Under the pieces are notes generated by a model that did no database searches, was not told the DNA's origin, and was given only the letters and a program-made list of their open reading frames with translations. A DNA stretch of 64,000 nucleotides from Patiria pectinifera (lineage: Eukaryota; Echinodermata; Asteroidea; Valvatida; Asterinidae): positions 24,419,430 to 24,483,429 of the forward strand of contig CM057129.1 in NCBI GenBank assembly GCA_029964075.1, given 5' to 3'. Shown here piece by piece: positions 22,485 through 34,892 of this stretch. Position numbers and translations under genes: made by a program. Numbering within the stretch: position 1 is the stretch's first letter; every line of letters starts with the position of its first letter.

Positions 22485-25424
22485 TTAGTGAGAGGCACTA
22501 GCGGATCCCAAAGTCCAAGCCAAATGAGAAAAAACGACAAAACACGAACTAATAGGGGTATTCAAACATAACGCAAGGGTAATATGAAGGTATCCCCCCC
22601 TACCCCTCCATCCCTAAACAATGTACAAGCTAACTTTCCAAACTTTTGGGAGCTGAAAGTCAATGGGTTAACCAATTTTTGGAACCAAGTTTTGTTTTTG
22701 GCTTGAGGGAGGGCAAGGGTGTGTGAAAATTCTACAATTTCTTATTTTTTTTTAGGGGGAGCGGTACAAAAACCAATCTTCAGAGCTTCACTTAAAGATA
22801 GAGTATATCATTTGCAGCTATCCAAAAAGTAAGTGACGAAAATATTGTTGAAAAAGACACTTGGTTTAAAGATAGTAATTACACTTAACTCCCTGTGAAA
22901 TTATTATTTCTGGCATGTTGTCATTTTAAAAAAAGTAGGTCATTTCCAAAGATGCGTCTAAAGACACATTTTTTTGATATTTCTGTTAGTAGTAGTGTTA
23001 TTAATTTGGTGAAGCCGTGCATAGGTAGCGTTGACACAATGCATATGCCAGCGCGGCTGCTGTAATTTGTTGCTTCAGTGCGTGACATCCCGTAGCTGCT
23101 GAATGAGAATGAGAACACTGAATGAGAACGTGTCCCAGACGCCGATTTCAGGCCAAATTCAAAACATGACTCGGTCACTTTTGAATTGAAATCAAGAACC
23201 TAGAATATTGTTTTCTCAGAATATACAGCATTCACTGAGCTAAAACTTCATCAGGTTAGTTGTTAAGCATCCGTCTTTAGATTTTGAGCACTTTTGTTGC
23301 TTCTAACAAAAAGAAATGCACAAATGATATCCTCTATCTTTAACCAGCATAAAAACCCCTGGGCATCATTTAAATTGGTCAATATCAAGTTAGTGAAGAC
23401 ATCTAAGACGTATTTGCAGGGTAACCAAATTTTATTTTCAGCATTTTCAGGTACGAAGAACACCAGGCAGACTATTTACGTGGATATATGCAAACATATT
23501 TGAATACATCCCATTACTTCATGGTTTATGGCTTTTTATGTACTGTAGTCAGCAAATAAAAGATCAAAATATTAAAACAGATATTGAAATTGCTTGTTAC
23601 ATGTACAATCTAAAATAAGTTTATAAAAACTAAAGACCAAAAGAGAATAAAATAAAAAAGCTACTGTACATGTGGTGTACCCGTTTAATATTCCTGAAAG
23701 TTCTAAAGCACAGTTAGCAAAAATAACATGAAAAAAAAAGGAATAAAATACTGAGATTTTAAAGGTTCAGAGTATTGCAGGCTGTTCACTTTACAAAATT
23801 CATGCTACATGAATAACAGATGAATGTGTTTGGTTTTCTTGAATTGCGTGTTTTAACATTTACTCACCTAATATTTTACAATACATGTACATGATACCAT
23901 AAATTGCCCAAAATATGTTCATGCTTTTTGTCAAACTTTTTTTTAAAATTCCTAATCAAAATTAGTGTATACCAATTAGCCTACACCACATGACTGTTTG
24001 TAAATTTGACAATAAAAAACCCCATCATATCAACACTTTCTTTTTTTTAAGTTACTTTTTGTTGTTCACTTTAAAAAAAAAATGAAATGCTGAAAACATA
24101 TGCCAATTTTGTTGGGGTCAAGCAAACTACATATAAATTGACTAATTGACTTTCTATGGAGTAAGCAAAATTTTTTTTAAAAATCAGCTGCATTTAAAAG
24201 TAAATTTTGGTTTCTTTTCCCACATAAAATACAGTTTTTCAATCAACTCTGATGCAGGATAATCACCTTTTCGAAATTCATTGCTGTCATTAATTAGTAT
24301 TATTGATACAATTTGTATTTCATTAAAATAGAAAGATCTTTTTCCATTTCATGCAACAAATTACATTTCTACTTCATTCTCACTTTTTGAAGGTTATAAT
24401 CAGGTTATCACAAACTCACAACAGGAGAATCCCAAAGTTGATAACATGTTGTGGCTACGGTGGTTGGGGAGTTTATTTGATCTTTTTATGTTAGGCGTAA
24501 ATTGATACGCCTTTCAATATAAATGCGCATAGCAATTGCTATTGTCAAAATGGCCGTCTCAATTCTGTGTTCATTTTAAGACTGAAAATCTGAGCAACAG
24601 ATCGAAACGAAGATCCATCTGTTTTATCTTGCACATGAACATACAAAATATACAGTGGTGTTCTAGAGAATCCTTCCTTACTTTCATTGCAGACCCATCT
24701 AACTGCATCATCACAAACGATGAGAGAAAGAAATGAGGGGCATTAATTTACTCTTCACCACCGATTCAAATTTTCTCTCATTTTGTCAAAAAATGAATAC
24801 AAATATTAAAATGGCATTTCAAAGTTGCACGTTTGTCTGAAGCTAATGATCAGGAGACTATAAATAATGATGCCAACCCCCACCCCCCTTATTTTTTCCC
24901 CTTCAAACTCTAGTCCAAATGCTGTATGGTATTTCATCCCACACATAACAAGGCAGATGGGAATATTATCTGTTTCTTCTGATGGCAAGATATGGGGTAA
25001 ATTACACTGGAATTTATCCTTACCACTTCAAATCAGAAGGGACATCCCACTTTTCATGATACCACAATATTTTGACAATATTTAAGGGCCTATTGGCACC
25101 CGAGAAGAAAAATCACAGATTTCTTTCTCCTCTGTTATATTCTCAGTAGAAATCAGAAAATAATTCTGGCTCTACCCCCGAAGATATTTCAGCTATTTTG
25201 AAAATCTCCCCTAAATACCAAAAACAATAAGAGTTCTGAGTTTTTGATATTTTTTACTCTGTCCTATTTCTACAGGGTACGTCCTGTGAAAGAATTTGAA
25301 TTTAAATTGAGTTTGCTGCACCAAAACCCTCATGTAGTGCAACACTCGTGGGAAAATTGCAGGCGGAGGGACAAGTGGGCGGAGAAGTCACATTACATGT
25401 AATTGAACAACTTTAAAGCATATA

Positions 25425-25927
25425 CAGGGCGAGTCAAAAAAGCGAAACCCAAATGCCGGGACGACTATTTAAGTGAAATTCTGCACGTAGCACTTTCAAA
25501 ATCTAGGATATGAAAGCCCAATTCATAAGCTTTCTTTGAGTACAAGAATTATTCAAATCACTCATGTACTTTTCAAGTTACGGAATTTTAAACACAACCG
25601 CCGTTTTAAAGTTCTGTCCACGGATCACAAAAAAGTGTGCGTTCTTTCAGCAAAACAAAACCAATTCACACACATCCCTATATGATTTGTTTTCATTTTG
25701 CTGAAAGAACACTTACCTTCTTGTGATCCGTGGACAGAACTTTAAAACGGTGGTTGTGTTTAAAACTCCGTTTCTTGAAACATACCTGGGTGATTTGAAT
25801 GATTCTTGTACTAAAAGAAAGCTTATGAATTGGGCTTTCATATCCTACATTTTGAAAGTGATACTTACAGAACTTCACTAAAACAACGGTCCAGACATTT
25901 GGGTTTCGTGTTTTTTGACTCACCCTG
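25425..25927. mobile_element. Fold-back MITE, CAGGGYGAGTCAAAA family, near full-length hairpin
   Basis: It is flanked by TA; ends CAGGGCGAGTCAAAAAA and TTTTTTGACTCACCCTG. The two ~240 bp halves are near inverse complements throughout (e.g. ATGAAAGCCCAATTCATAAG and CTTATGAATTGGGCTTTCAT), so the whole element folds into one hairpin. The 7.07 kb copy is related but shorter. Confidence 0.85.
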
Positions 25928-26354
25928 TATGGTTAAAATGCATGCCTACATGTAGCTTGTCTTTTAGCGAGACTAAATGAAGAGATTGTGCACTTACAAT
26001 GCACATTGGCAATGACAATGTGATTAAATAAATTAATTGAGTTGATAATTCGATATACATATATTCTGCTTTGAAATGAATACACATGTCTGAGTGTCCA
26101 CCTGAATACATTATTTTCAACTAACAGGATAAGTTTCAGACAAGTTTATCCTTAACAGCCTAATTGTATTGGTAATTTGTCGCAGGATTTTGAACTTTTG
26201 ATCTGGAATCTTCACGCAGTGAAGTTATGACCACTGTGTACAAACTAATACCTTCAATTCTCTGCAACTATTATGTGATGCAATGGGCTTATCAGCTTGT
26301 CTGCTACTTATCATGGAACTTTAATTTAATTCCTTACGTGCTCATCGTATGCTT

Positions 26355-26708
26355 TATGGGCTCCGTGCGCCAACAATAGAGGGCGCGTTTTTACCACTTT
26401 TGAGAGCCCCTTGGACGGGACACCGTGTGTGTGTACGGGACTGGTTCGCATGAGAAGTAAGCACGACTTATTTATCCCGAATGTGCACAAAGCTAAGCCA
26501 TAACGTTTTTGCGCATGTGCGTCAGGCGTCGTCGATGCGTGAATACGTTCAAATTTAACTTGCGATGGTCTCGCAGACTAATCCCTGCCCCAAATAACTT
26601 TGGATCATTTGAAAAATGCAGTGGATGGACAGGGAACCAGTCTAGGTCACCCCCAACTCTCCTTTTCTGGGCGTTGAAGGGGTACCGTACTTGTGCACGG
26701 AGCCCATA
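26355..26708. mobile_element. MITE with TATGGGCTCCGTGCGC termini, copy 2
   Basis: Ends TATGGGCTCCGTGCGCCAA and TTGTGCACGGAGCCCATA match copy 1 at 15.36 kb, as does the internal GAGCCCCTTGGACGGGACAC. It lies about 300 bp downstream of the basonuclin stop and could be in its 3' UTR. Confidence 0.75.
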
Positions 26709-27003
26709 GGTGAATCGCTCTAACACAATTTGACTTTAAAAGTAATAGATTATTACATTTGCATTCTGTCAATGTATATACATTCTGTCAATGTACTGGC
26801 TATAAAAAGCAGAATTGAATGTATGTACGAATGGCTTAATGCATACCTGTGCTTGTAAAGTTATTTTTAGTTGAGTATATGTATCTTCTAAATTCGGTAA
26901 GCCCCAAAATATTAAGTGTGACTGTATAAACCTTTCCTTTGGTCTAGCACATATCATACAAGTAACCAAGCATAATTCTGCATAACTCAATTGTTACCCA
27001 AAT

Positions 27004-30000
27004 CTAATCAGTTTCGCCAGGGTTCTCATCCGAACCGACACAATGTCTGTGCAAATTTGGATTCTGACTGTGTCTGTTCCTGCTACGGACTGACGAAAAC
27101 ATGAGATTACAACCCTGAACAGTGCATTTATGCATCTCTCTGAGGTGGATGTTCTTGTAGTGAGTCCGCAGCGTGTCTTTGGTACTGTAGGCCTTCTTGC
27201 AGATGTTACAGATCAGGTTGCCTACAAATTTCACGGGGTAGAGATCTTTTGGGGATGTGGCAGGTGCCGCGCTAGGCGAATTATAAGTGTGGTTGTAAGC
27301 GAGAGGGGACAGTCCGTTTTGATCCACTTGCATGATGTAGCGTTGCTGTGGGGTGGAAGCACTGAATGAGGAAGATGTGGGATTGCTATCTTGCATGGTG
27401 TACCGATGCTTGGTGGAGGAGGGAAGATCCTGTCTTGTCAGCTGGAGATCAATTTCGTTGGGTGATGGTTGAAGAATACTGTTATCAATGCTCTCCACAT
27501 TCAGACTGGTATCTAGTCTGAGTTGCTTGTGACGATTTCTGACTCCCTCAGATGAATTTGTGCTGTTGGAATCAGACAGACTGTGGTTAGAGCTCTGGGC
27601 CAGGTCCGGGGCATTCCCCATAGGTGGGCAATAGGTCTGATTCAGAGGCTGGGTTTGATCATAGCTGTCCTTTAGAGGAACCCCCTTCTCGAAAAGCTTG
27701 CGGTGGAGATTGAAGTTGGTGCTGTGGCGGTCTCGGCTTCGTCTGGAGGGGAACATGGCGTTACATCCCTCGATTGTACAAGCATGCATGAGCTTTAAAT
27801 GGACATTCTGATAATGAACCTTGACCGTCTGTTTGCTCTGGAAGGTTTTGCTGCAGAGATAACAAGAAGGAAGGCCCTCATCATTTATAAAATAGCAAGT
27901 ATCTATTCCAATCCCAAGCTGTTCTGCAACCTGATTGCGAATGCTATCTTGCTCCAAGTGCATGTTTTCAATGTTCTGAGACCGAATGATTGACACTCCC
28001 CCAGATGATGTTTGTCCTTTTTGACTGAAGGCACCAGTTGGGACATAATGATACTCATTTGAGGGAGGATCACGATCTTCTTGAGGAGAAGTGGTTTGGT
28101 ACTCAGCAATCTCCTCCAAGTCTATCCCTGTCTCTTCCTCTTCAGCATCTTGCATGTCCTCATTTTGTGCTTCTGTGTCTTCTGTTTTAAATATCACACC
28201 CTCCACTTGGCAGTCCTCATCCTCTTCCTGTTTCAGGATGGTGACTTTCCTGGGAGCATTGCTTTTACGTTTCTTGAAGTGATGCACAGTGAATGACGGT
28301 GAGCCCCTGCTTGGCTGTGAAGGCTCTGGGACAGGCTGGGTTTCCATGAGATTAGATTTCTCAGTGCCATCTTCCACTTCCTCCTTGACAAGATCCATGA
28401 CTAAGTTATCATCTGAAGAATTCTGATGCTTGGCGGTTTCATCTGGACTAGTCACTTGAGAGGCCGAGTTGTTGGGTGATGAAAAAGAAACATCAGTAGC
28501 ACAGTTCCCTTCCCCTTCACCGTTTGCATCACCTTCCTCACCAACTAAAATGTTGTCATCATCATCCACAGTGGATGTCTTGTTCGCTTCCTCAGACACG
28601 ATGGTTACATCATCTGTTACCATGGTAACATCCTCCTCACCAATGCCATTTCCTTGCTCATCCTGGCCTCTATCCTGCAGCTGTAGCTGCAGGTCCTCCC
28701 TCTGAAGGCCGCCTCTACGTTTATTACCGCGGCGACTGTTGTGAACAAATCTGTGAATCCGGGGATTGGGGTTAGAACTATGACGGTTGCGACTACGCAA
28801 TGAGCTAAATGCCATATTGCATCCCTCCACCTTGCACCTGTATTTCACCTTTAAGTGAACTGCTCCAAAGTGGATCTTCCATGTTCCTTTGTCGTAAAAC
28901 CACTTATTACAAGTGTTACATTTCACCTGTTTGCTGTTTGCGAGTGAAGAGAATGGGGTCCAGTTACGTCTTTTTGAAAGTGCCATTTTCCGGTGGCCTT
29001 TGAAAGAGAACGATGAAAATCGCTTTGTGGTGGCCGGAAACATACTGACATGGCTGCTTAAGAATGTTGGAGCACTCGAACTACTGGCGGATCGTTCACC
29101 TTGAGTTGAGTTTAACTGAGTTGTTGGTGATCTTTTCAGAGTCTGTAGGTTAGAGTTGAGGGATGCAGTCCTAGTGCGGGACCGTGATGTAGGTTGAACC
29201 ACCCCTGCTTTCAAGACTGTTTGTTCCAAGTTGGCCAGGTGGATGTTGTGAGCCGGTACGGTACTGCTCTGACTTGTCTCTCTCTGAGTAACACTCTGCT
29301 GAGTCTTGCCAGGTTTAAGTCCCTCGTTATCTTGCCGTGGTTTCGCCAACGTTCTTGAGGAAGACGGCGTTGATGGCAGTATCTCAACATCTGGAACATC
29401 AAACGTATTGTTTGCATTGCGTCTGCCACCGATACGTTCAATGAAAGCTCGTATATCAGACTCATTCTTCTTCTGGACTGACTGGGAGTCACCAGTCTGG
29501 AGTTCTTGCAGCATAACCTCCGCGATTGACTTGGTCTCTCCAAAACGAAGGAACTGATTGAGGATGACGAGTTCCTCTTCCCGCGTGGCGACAGACCAAT
29601 GTTGCAAGACCTTTCCATCTTGATCCTGTGTGATAGGAGGACGAAGCACAAAATGAAAAACCACAGTAAAATAGCAATTTCTGTATGAACACGATGCATA
29701 CTAGTCAAAATGTTTACAAGAATTCTGGTACCAAGGGGAAGTATTGAAATACGAGATAACTGCATGCTGCATCCTCAAACTGATTCTGATACTCCATTAG
29801 GCAAATAATTTAAAGTAAAACTTGGCTGTCAGAAAACCACATCTTGACAGGTCTGTGAATCCATTGAACAAACAGTTAATTCGGAATGAATTTTTTTTTT
29901 ATACTGTTGAGACACATATAAACTCTGTGAGTTCAAGTGCCATTTACCCACAGACAACTTGACAACAGAATTCTTCCTTGAACTTAAAATCCAATTAAGA

Positions 30001-33000
30001 AATGTACTAAAATCCTCTGTATACCATATTTGGAACTGAAGAGTGATTAGCATCCAGCACATACCTGTAGAATGTAGCCTCTGGCGTAGTCCTCCTGAGC
30101 CCATCCCAACCCCTGTAGGATCCGATCCACTTCCTCGCTCTTCAGAACACTGAACAACCGATCCAGGAGAATCCGTAGACGTATGGGCGCGGCCTGGGTC
30201 CCATACAGCATCAAGCTAGCGATGTCAAAGGCGATGTCTGAATGGACAACCTCCACAAGCAGGGAAGGGAAGGCGTGTCCGCTGGAGAGCTTATCCATGG
30301 CTGTAGTGTGGTGTTGAGGTGTTGGAGGGAGGGAGGGGGAGATACAGGGATGCCTCAGTGGCAAGTAATGTCAATTTATCTCAGAAGTTTAAGCTACGAT
30401 CCTGCTACGATCCAGAGCACATGCCATAATTTTGTTCCCTGAAGAACTCTTAATGATTGAATGTAAGTACACATGTATACAAATAGTATAAATTGAGATC
30501 CATAAGTTTTGGATCCCTGCTTGGTGCATTATTTGGCAATCATGGATGAGCATCGATATTAAACAACACATAACTTCCTTGTTTCTACATGTCTGTTCAC
30601 CCTTCCTTCTTTTCCATTAAACAGGCTTTTAAATCAAGGAATTTTGAAACACAAGATCAGTTTACTACTTACTTTCTGTGCATAATATGGGAAATATAAT
30701 TGGATTGCTTATAATACTTCTCATGTATCTTTGGTACAATTTCTATAAAGAACCTTTTATAGCCTACCTCTAAAACAACATAACTTGTAAGAATTGACAT
30801 CCCTTGGATGAAACTGAACCTAAACCTATAAATGTCAATGTGTCTATGTGCAGTCAAATACCTAGTAGCTGTGAAACACTGATCACGTTAGTCGAGTAGA
30901 AATAAGCTGAAGACATTATTTACAGCGCTTGGGCACCAGATTCACTAAGTACTGTCTTCCATTTATTTTTAGGAAATGAACTTATGAGAGTCTTCCGAGT
31001 AATATGTTTATTCCTACTCACCATGAGCGACCCAGCCATGCCGACACTGCTCACAGGTTCTTAGTTGAGTCTTACCCGGAGCAAAACACTCACACGAACA
31101 GTTCGGAAGTGTGCAACGGATAGACTGCAGCAAAAAAAGAAAGGGAAGGAACAACAGGTATAAGTCTTCAAGTCTTAATAAATAAAAGATATAAATCTTA
31201 AAGGTAAAAAGTGTCTGAAATATCTGAAAAGTGCTTGTTTTATTATTTAATTTTTTTTTTTATATTGTTTTTTACTATTTCAAACCATTTTCAACATTGT
31301 TAATTCCCAGCCATGTAACTGTCATTTCAGAATCACAAATGGATCAACACTTTTTCCACGGCATTAATCAACATTTTGTGAAAAATTCTCAGAGAAGAAT
31401 AGTTAAGTTTGTATATTTATTTTGTATTTAACAGAGTATTTCTTATGAGGAAATTTCTGTGCCCTCCTTTAAAAAGTAGAAATGACATAAAAAAGCAAAC
31501 AACATATGTGTTTGTTCTTCCTGCTAGCATATATCGTCACTAAAGGGTTCAAACTTTCAACACATACTTCATTACTTGGAAAACAGGGGAAAAAATTCAT
31601 CTTAATAGGCCCATTAAAGTGAATATACTGACAAATTCAATTACACACTGTATACTGGCCAAGCAACCTATTCACTCACAGAGAATGTTTGAAACGAATC
31701 TCAAATTTCCATGAATTTCCCTGCTGTAACTCAAACAATCTTTCAACAAGTTGCCAAACCAAATTAATTGGTTAAATTCTCAAAGGGGAACTGTTAATTA
31801 AGTGCAAGTACTTCAAGGTCCGAGACAGGAAATTCTGACATTCCTATAACAGATCAGCTCCCTTCCCTCAAATGGGACAAAGCAGGCTACTCCAATTATG
31901 AAATGTTACATACACATACTCTGACCCAAGGCGTCTCGCCTGCTTTTGCAATTATGTTTAAAAGAGTGACTTCTGACCATGGTGTGTGACCTTTGACATC
32001 ATTATCATTGAGGGTTCCCATGTTGCATGTCTGACCCAACTTTGGTTCCAATTGGAATTAAACCGTTCAAAAGAGAGAAATTTCACATTTTCAGCCTACT
32101 TTAGGATTTGACCTCGATGACCTTTGACCTCAGTATGTAACCTTTGACATTATGATCATGTGATGGTTCTCATGTTACATCTATGAATCAAGTGTGGTTC
32201 GAATTGGACTTCAACTTTTAAAATGAGACTTTTACATTTTCAGCCTATTTTACAACTTCACCTCAGATGATCTTTGACCTTGGTATGTGACCTTTGACAT
32301 CATTATTATATGAAGGTTGCCATGTTGTATCTATGACCCACGTTTGGTTCCAATTGGACTTCAACTTTTCAAATGAGACAAATTTTTTGAAACTTTAACC
32401 AAAATACCACATATATAAATACGTATACGGACAGACATACATGTACATACAGACATACTGATTGCATGGTCTCTTTCCTGAACTTAGTTCAGGCGAAATA
32501 AAAATGGGGAGAAAAACTGGATTACAAAATTATTTTAGCAAAATTTCTTTCAAATACTTATTTTTGATTCACCGTGTTTCCCACTAGGCCTACCAATGTA
32601 TGCATCAATCACCATGACTTAAAATAGCAGAGATGAAAAAAATACACAGAATTACAACATAAGATGTCTAAAAGTGAAAAGGTACAGTCAGTTAAATCAC
32701 CAACTTTTAAATAAAAAACACATTAGGAGGGAGGGGCTGATGTAACCGACCCTTGGCAACCCTTCCCCTAACAAGACACAACAAAATGTCAGACATGTAC
32801 ACCGGTGTCTAGTCGTTTCTGGCCGATCTTCTTAGAGCTCAGACGACCAGACTCTCGTCTTCCCCTTTTCTCCATCAGACTGCCCCGCTCCTGCTCTGGG
32901 CAAGGAAGTGGCTCCGATAAATCATGCACTGGATCATCGTTATAATTATCTATCGATTGCCGCCATCTGGCCTGTAAGGTCCTGGACTACAAGAAGACTT

Positions 33001-34892
33001 TACCGTTAATGCGCGGGGATTCGCGGTCATCCGCAAAAGCCCCGGGTATGTCGTCTGAGTTGGATTTTTTTTAACACGAAAAATGCATTAAAGGATCAGA
33101 AATACCTGAGGTAATGCCATGGGATCATAAGTTATAAGCTAAAACTTGAGGAAAGTCTTCAAAAAAAAAATTAATCTGAACTGACAGTCCTAAAGAACAC
33201 AGCTCTTTGATAGCAGATACTGACTTTTTTGTCTGAATTTATTATGAACAAGTCATTGATAAACAAATAAATAATCAATATTTGCACACTTGCACATAAT
33301 AAAAGGTTTTGATTTTCTTGTGAATATGTTGCAGTCGTTTGAGATAAAAATACTTTTTGACACTGGGCATTTGGTTTCTAGTATTAGGGCTTGAACTTTC
33401 TTCATAATTATTTGATAAAGCATTCAACAGCAATAACAATTTTTATTACATGGTTCAAATGTTATAAAAAGCTATGCATGTACATTTGTCAGCAAACCTA
33501 GAGGTTTGGTAAATTGAATTTATCAAGGTGTTGATTTGTATTGTTTTCTCCAAGTAATAAACTAAATCCTGGGATATATCACTGTCACTGTAGCTGAATG
33601 CACTATAGACTCAAGAGAATAGAAAAATGTATTCCATTTATTCAAGATCATAACCTCCATTCCATTTGTATGTTTATGAAATAATATCTGAATGCCCCCC
33701 CCAAAAAAACCCAACAGTTTATATTTTCCTCCAGTACATGTATTTCCCCTGACCCTGCCCCACTACATTGCCACAAAAATTCCATAAGTTGAAGGGATTC
33801 AATGCTATAGAATATTTTTCAAAGAAAACACACAAAAAAAAGACTAAAATAAAACTAAACGTAAAACAACATTTGTGACAAAAATACATAGGCCACCAAA
33901 AAAAATGCAAGAAATCTGTAAAATTCTGTTTCATTTTACCAAACAAAGTTTCAATTCGGAATCATTTGATTATATGCCAAACTTGCAAGTTCTAACGTCA
34001 TGAACGTTAGCACTGACAGTTCCCCCTACGGACCCTAGTACCAGGCCGGCCGCGGTTTAGCTGAGCTGACCCGCCGTCATCGGCAGCTCACAGCCCGCCT
34101 TTGATATGTGCCACAACGCGCCATGTGATCGTAGTGTGATGATATTGACGCCGACATTATGCATCATGCGAGGCCAAACTGTGACAAGGAACACGCAACT
34201 AAATATTGATGATCTTGCCATACACGATCTTGTGCCGAAACAACGAAAACTTGCGAGGGAATAAAGTGCCAATAAAGTTTTGAAACAATTAACCATTTCT
34301 AAACGAACAAGAATAAGTTTTAGAGAAATCGTGAAAAAGAAAGCACCCAAAACCTTCTGAAGTTCTATATTTTTTATAGGCCGTAAGACTCCAGTTAATG
34401 CAGTGCAGCGCATGCAAAATGAAAAATCAACATTAAGCGCGCTCGCTTTCTTGGCAACTATTTTCGGTGATCTGAAAAATGTTGAAAATTAATTGGGCAA
34501 AATGACATGGACACCGAACTTCTCAACTTCAAGTGACGGTCATGAGCTTCATCATGGATCCTGAAACTGAGAAACTGATGTAAAAACGGGAAAAGGGGGT
34601 AAAGCAGAGGTCTGAAAATGCGGGTAAAATAGAAGGACAGTCTGTGGCTCGTCGGCTGCTTTTTTTGTCGTCCATATTTTGTCAATCGTGTCGCTGGTGA
34701 ACCTGACGCCTCTGTTGACCTGTCGCAAACTCCCTGAAAATGCTTCGAAAAAAATCCCACTTAGAAAAGCCAAACAGCTCCAGAGTTCACCGGCAAAGTA
34801 CATACATGCAGTACCGGTGGGTAGGTATCTGTGAAAATACAACTGGCTGTCATTAGAACGGAGAAAATGTGGCATTTACTCACCGTTGCCAT
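27004..34892 (-). CDS. BNC1/BNC2: Basonuclin (C2H2 zinc-finger transcription factor), co-orthologue of BNC1/BNC2
   Basis: Coding exons: 34892-34884 (ATGGCAACG|gtgagt), 31124-31022, 30300-30065, 29625-27004 (stop TAG); all phases agree and give 989 aa. Residues 7-37 are the Cys/His cluster C-x4-C-x-C-x12-C-x2-C-x-H-x4-H seen at basonuclin N-termini; then comes the conserved block with [18 protein letters not shown] and LRFGETKS. Three C2H2 finger pairs lie at ~352-399, ~704-751 and ~922-969, each with the family linker VHLK/IHLR and the signature SRNRHSxNPNxH or SRDRHS. A basic NLS-like patch ([13 protein letters not shown], ~564-576) is flanked by VKEE, LKQE and FKTE, candidate sumoylation sites. 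Acidic runs occur between the finger pairs. All fingers share one 2.6 kb last exon. It acts as a nuclear DNA-binding regulator by family knowledge. Start choice rests on the phase-0 mini-exon and matches the short BNC1-type N-terminus. Confidence 0.95.
31975..32490. repeat. Tandem ~150 bp repeat (about three units) rich in TGACCTTTGAC motifs
   Basis: The phrase TGTGACCTTTGACATCATTAT recurs at about 31.98, 32.13 (variant) and 32.28 kb, a period near 150 bp. Each unit continues with CATGTTRCAT...GGTTCCAATTGGA and TTCAGCCTA. The array ends at ACGGACAGACATACATG...TCAGGCGAAATAAAAATG. It lies in basonuclin intron 1. It contains DR1-type direct repeats TGACCTTTGACCT (32118-32130) and TGATCTTTGACCT (32268-32280). 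Confidence 0.7.
32801..32971 (-). CDS. Candidate cassette exon in basonuclin intron 1 (phase 0 on both sides)
   Basis: On the minus strand, gaccttacag|GCCAGATGGCGG opens a 57-codon frame ([13 protein letters not shown]..., ending [11 protein letters not shown]) that can end at GGT|gtacat in phase 0. It could insert between exon 1 (ATG GCA ACG) and the Cys/His exon without a frameshift. The donor is weak and I know no matching segment in vertebrate basonuclins. It could instead be an alternative first exon or conserved non-coding DNA. Confidence 0.3.
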
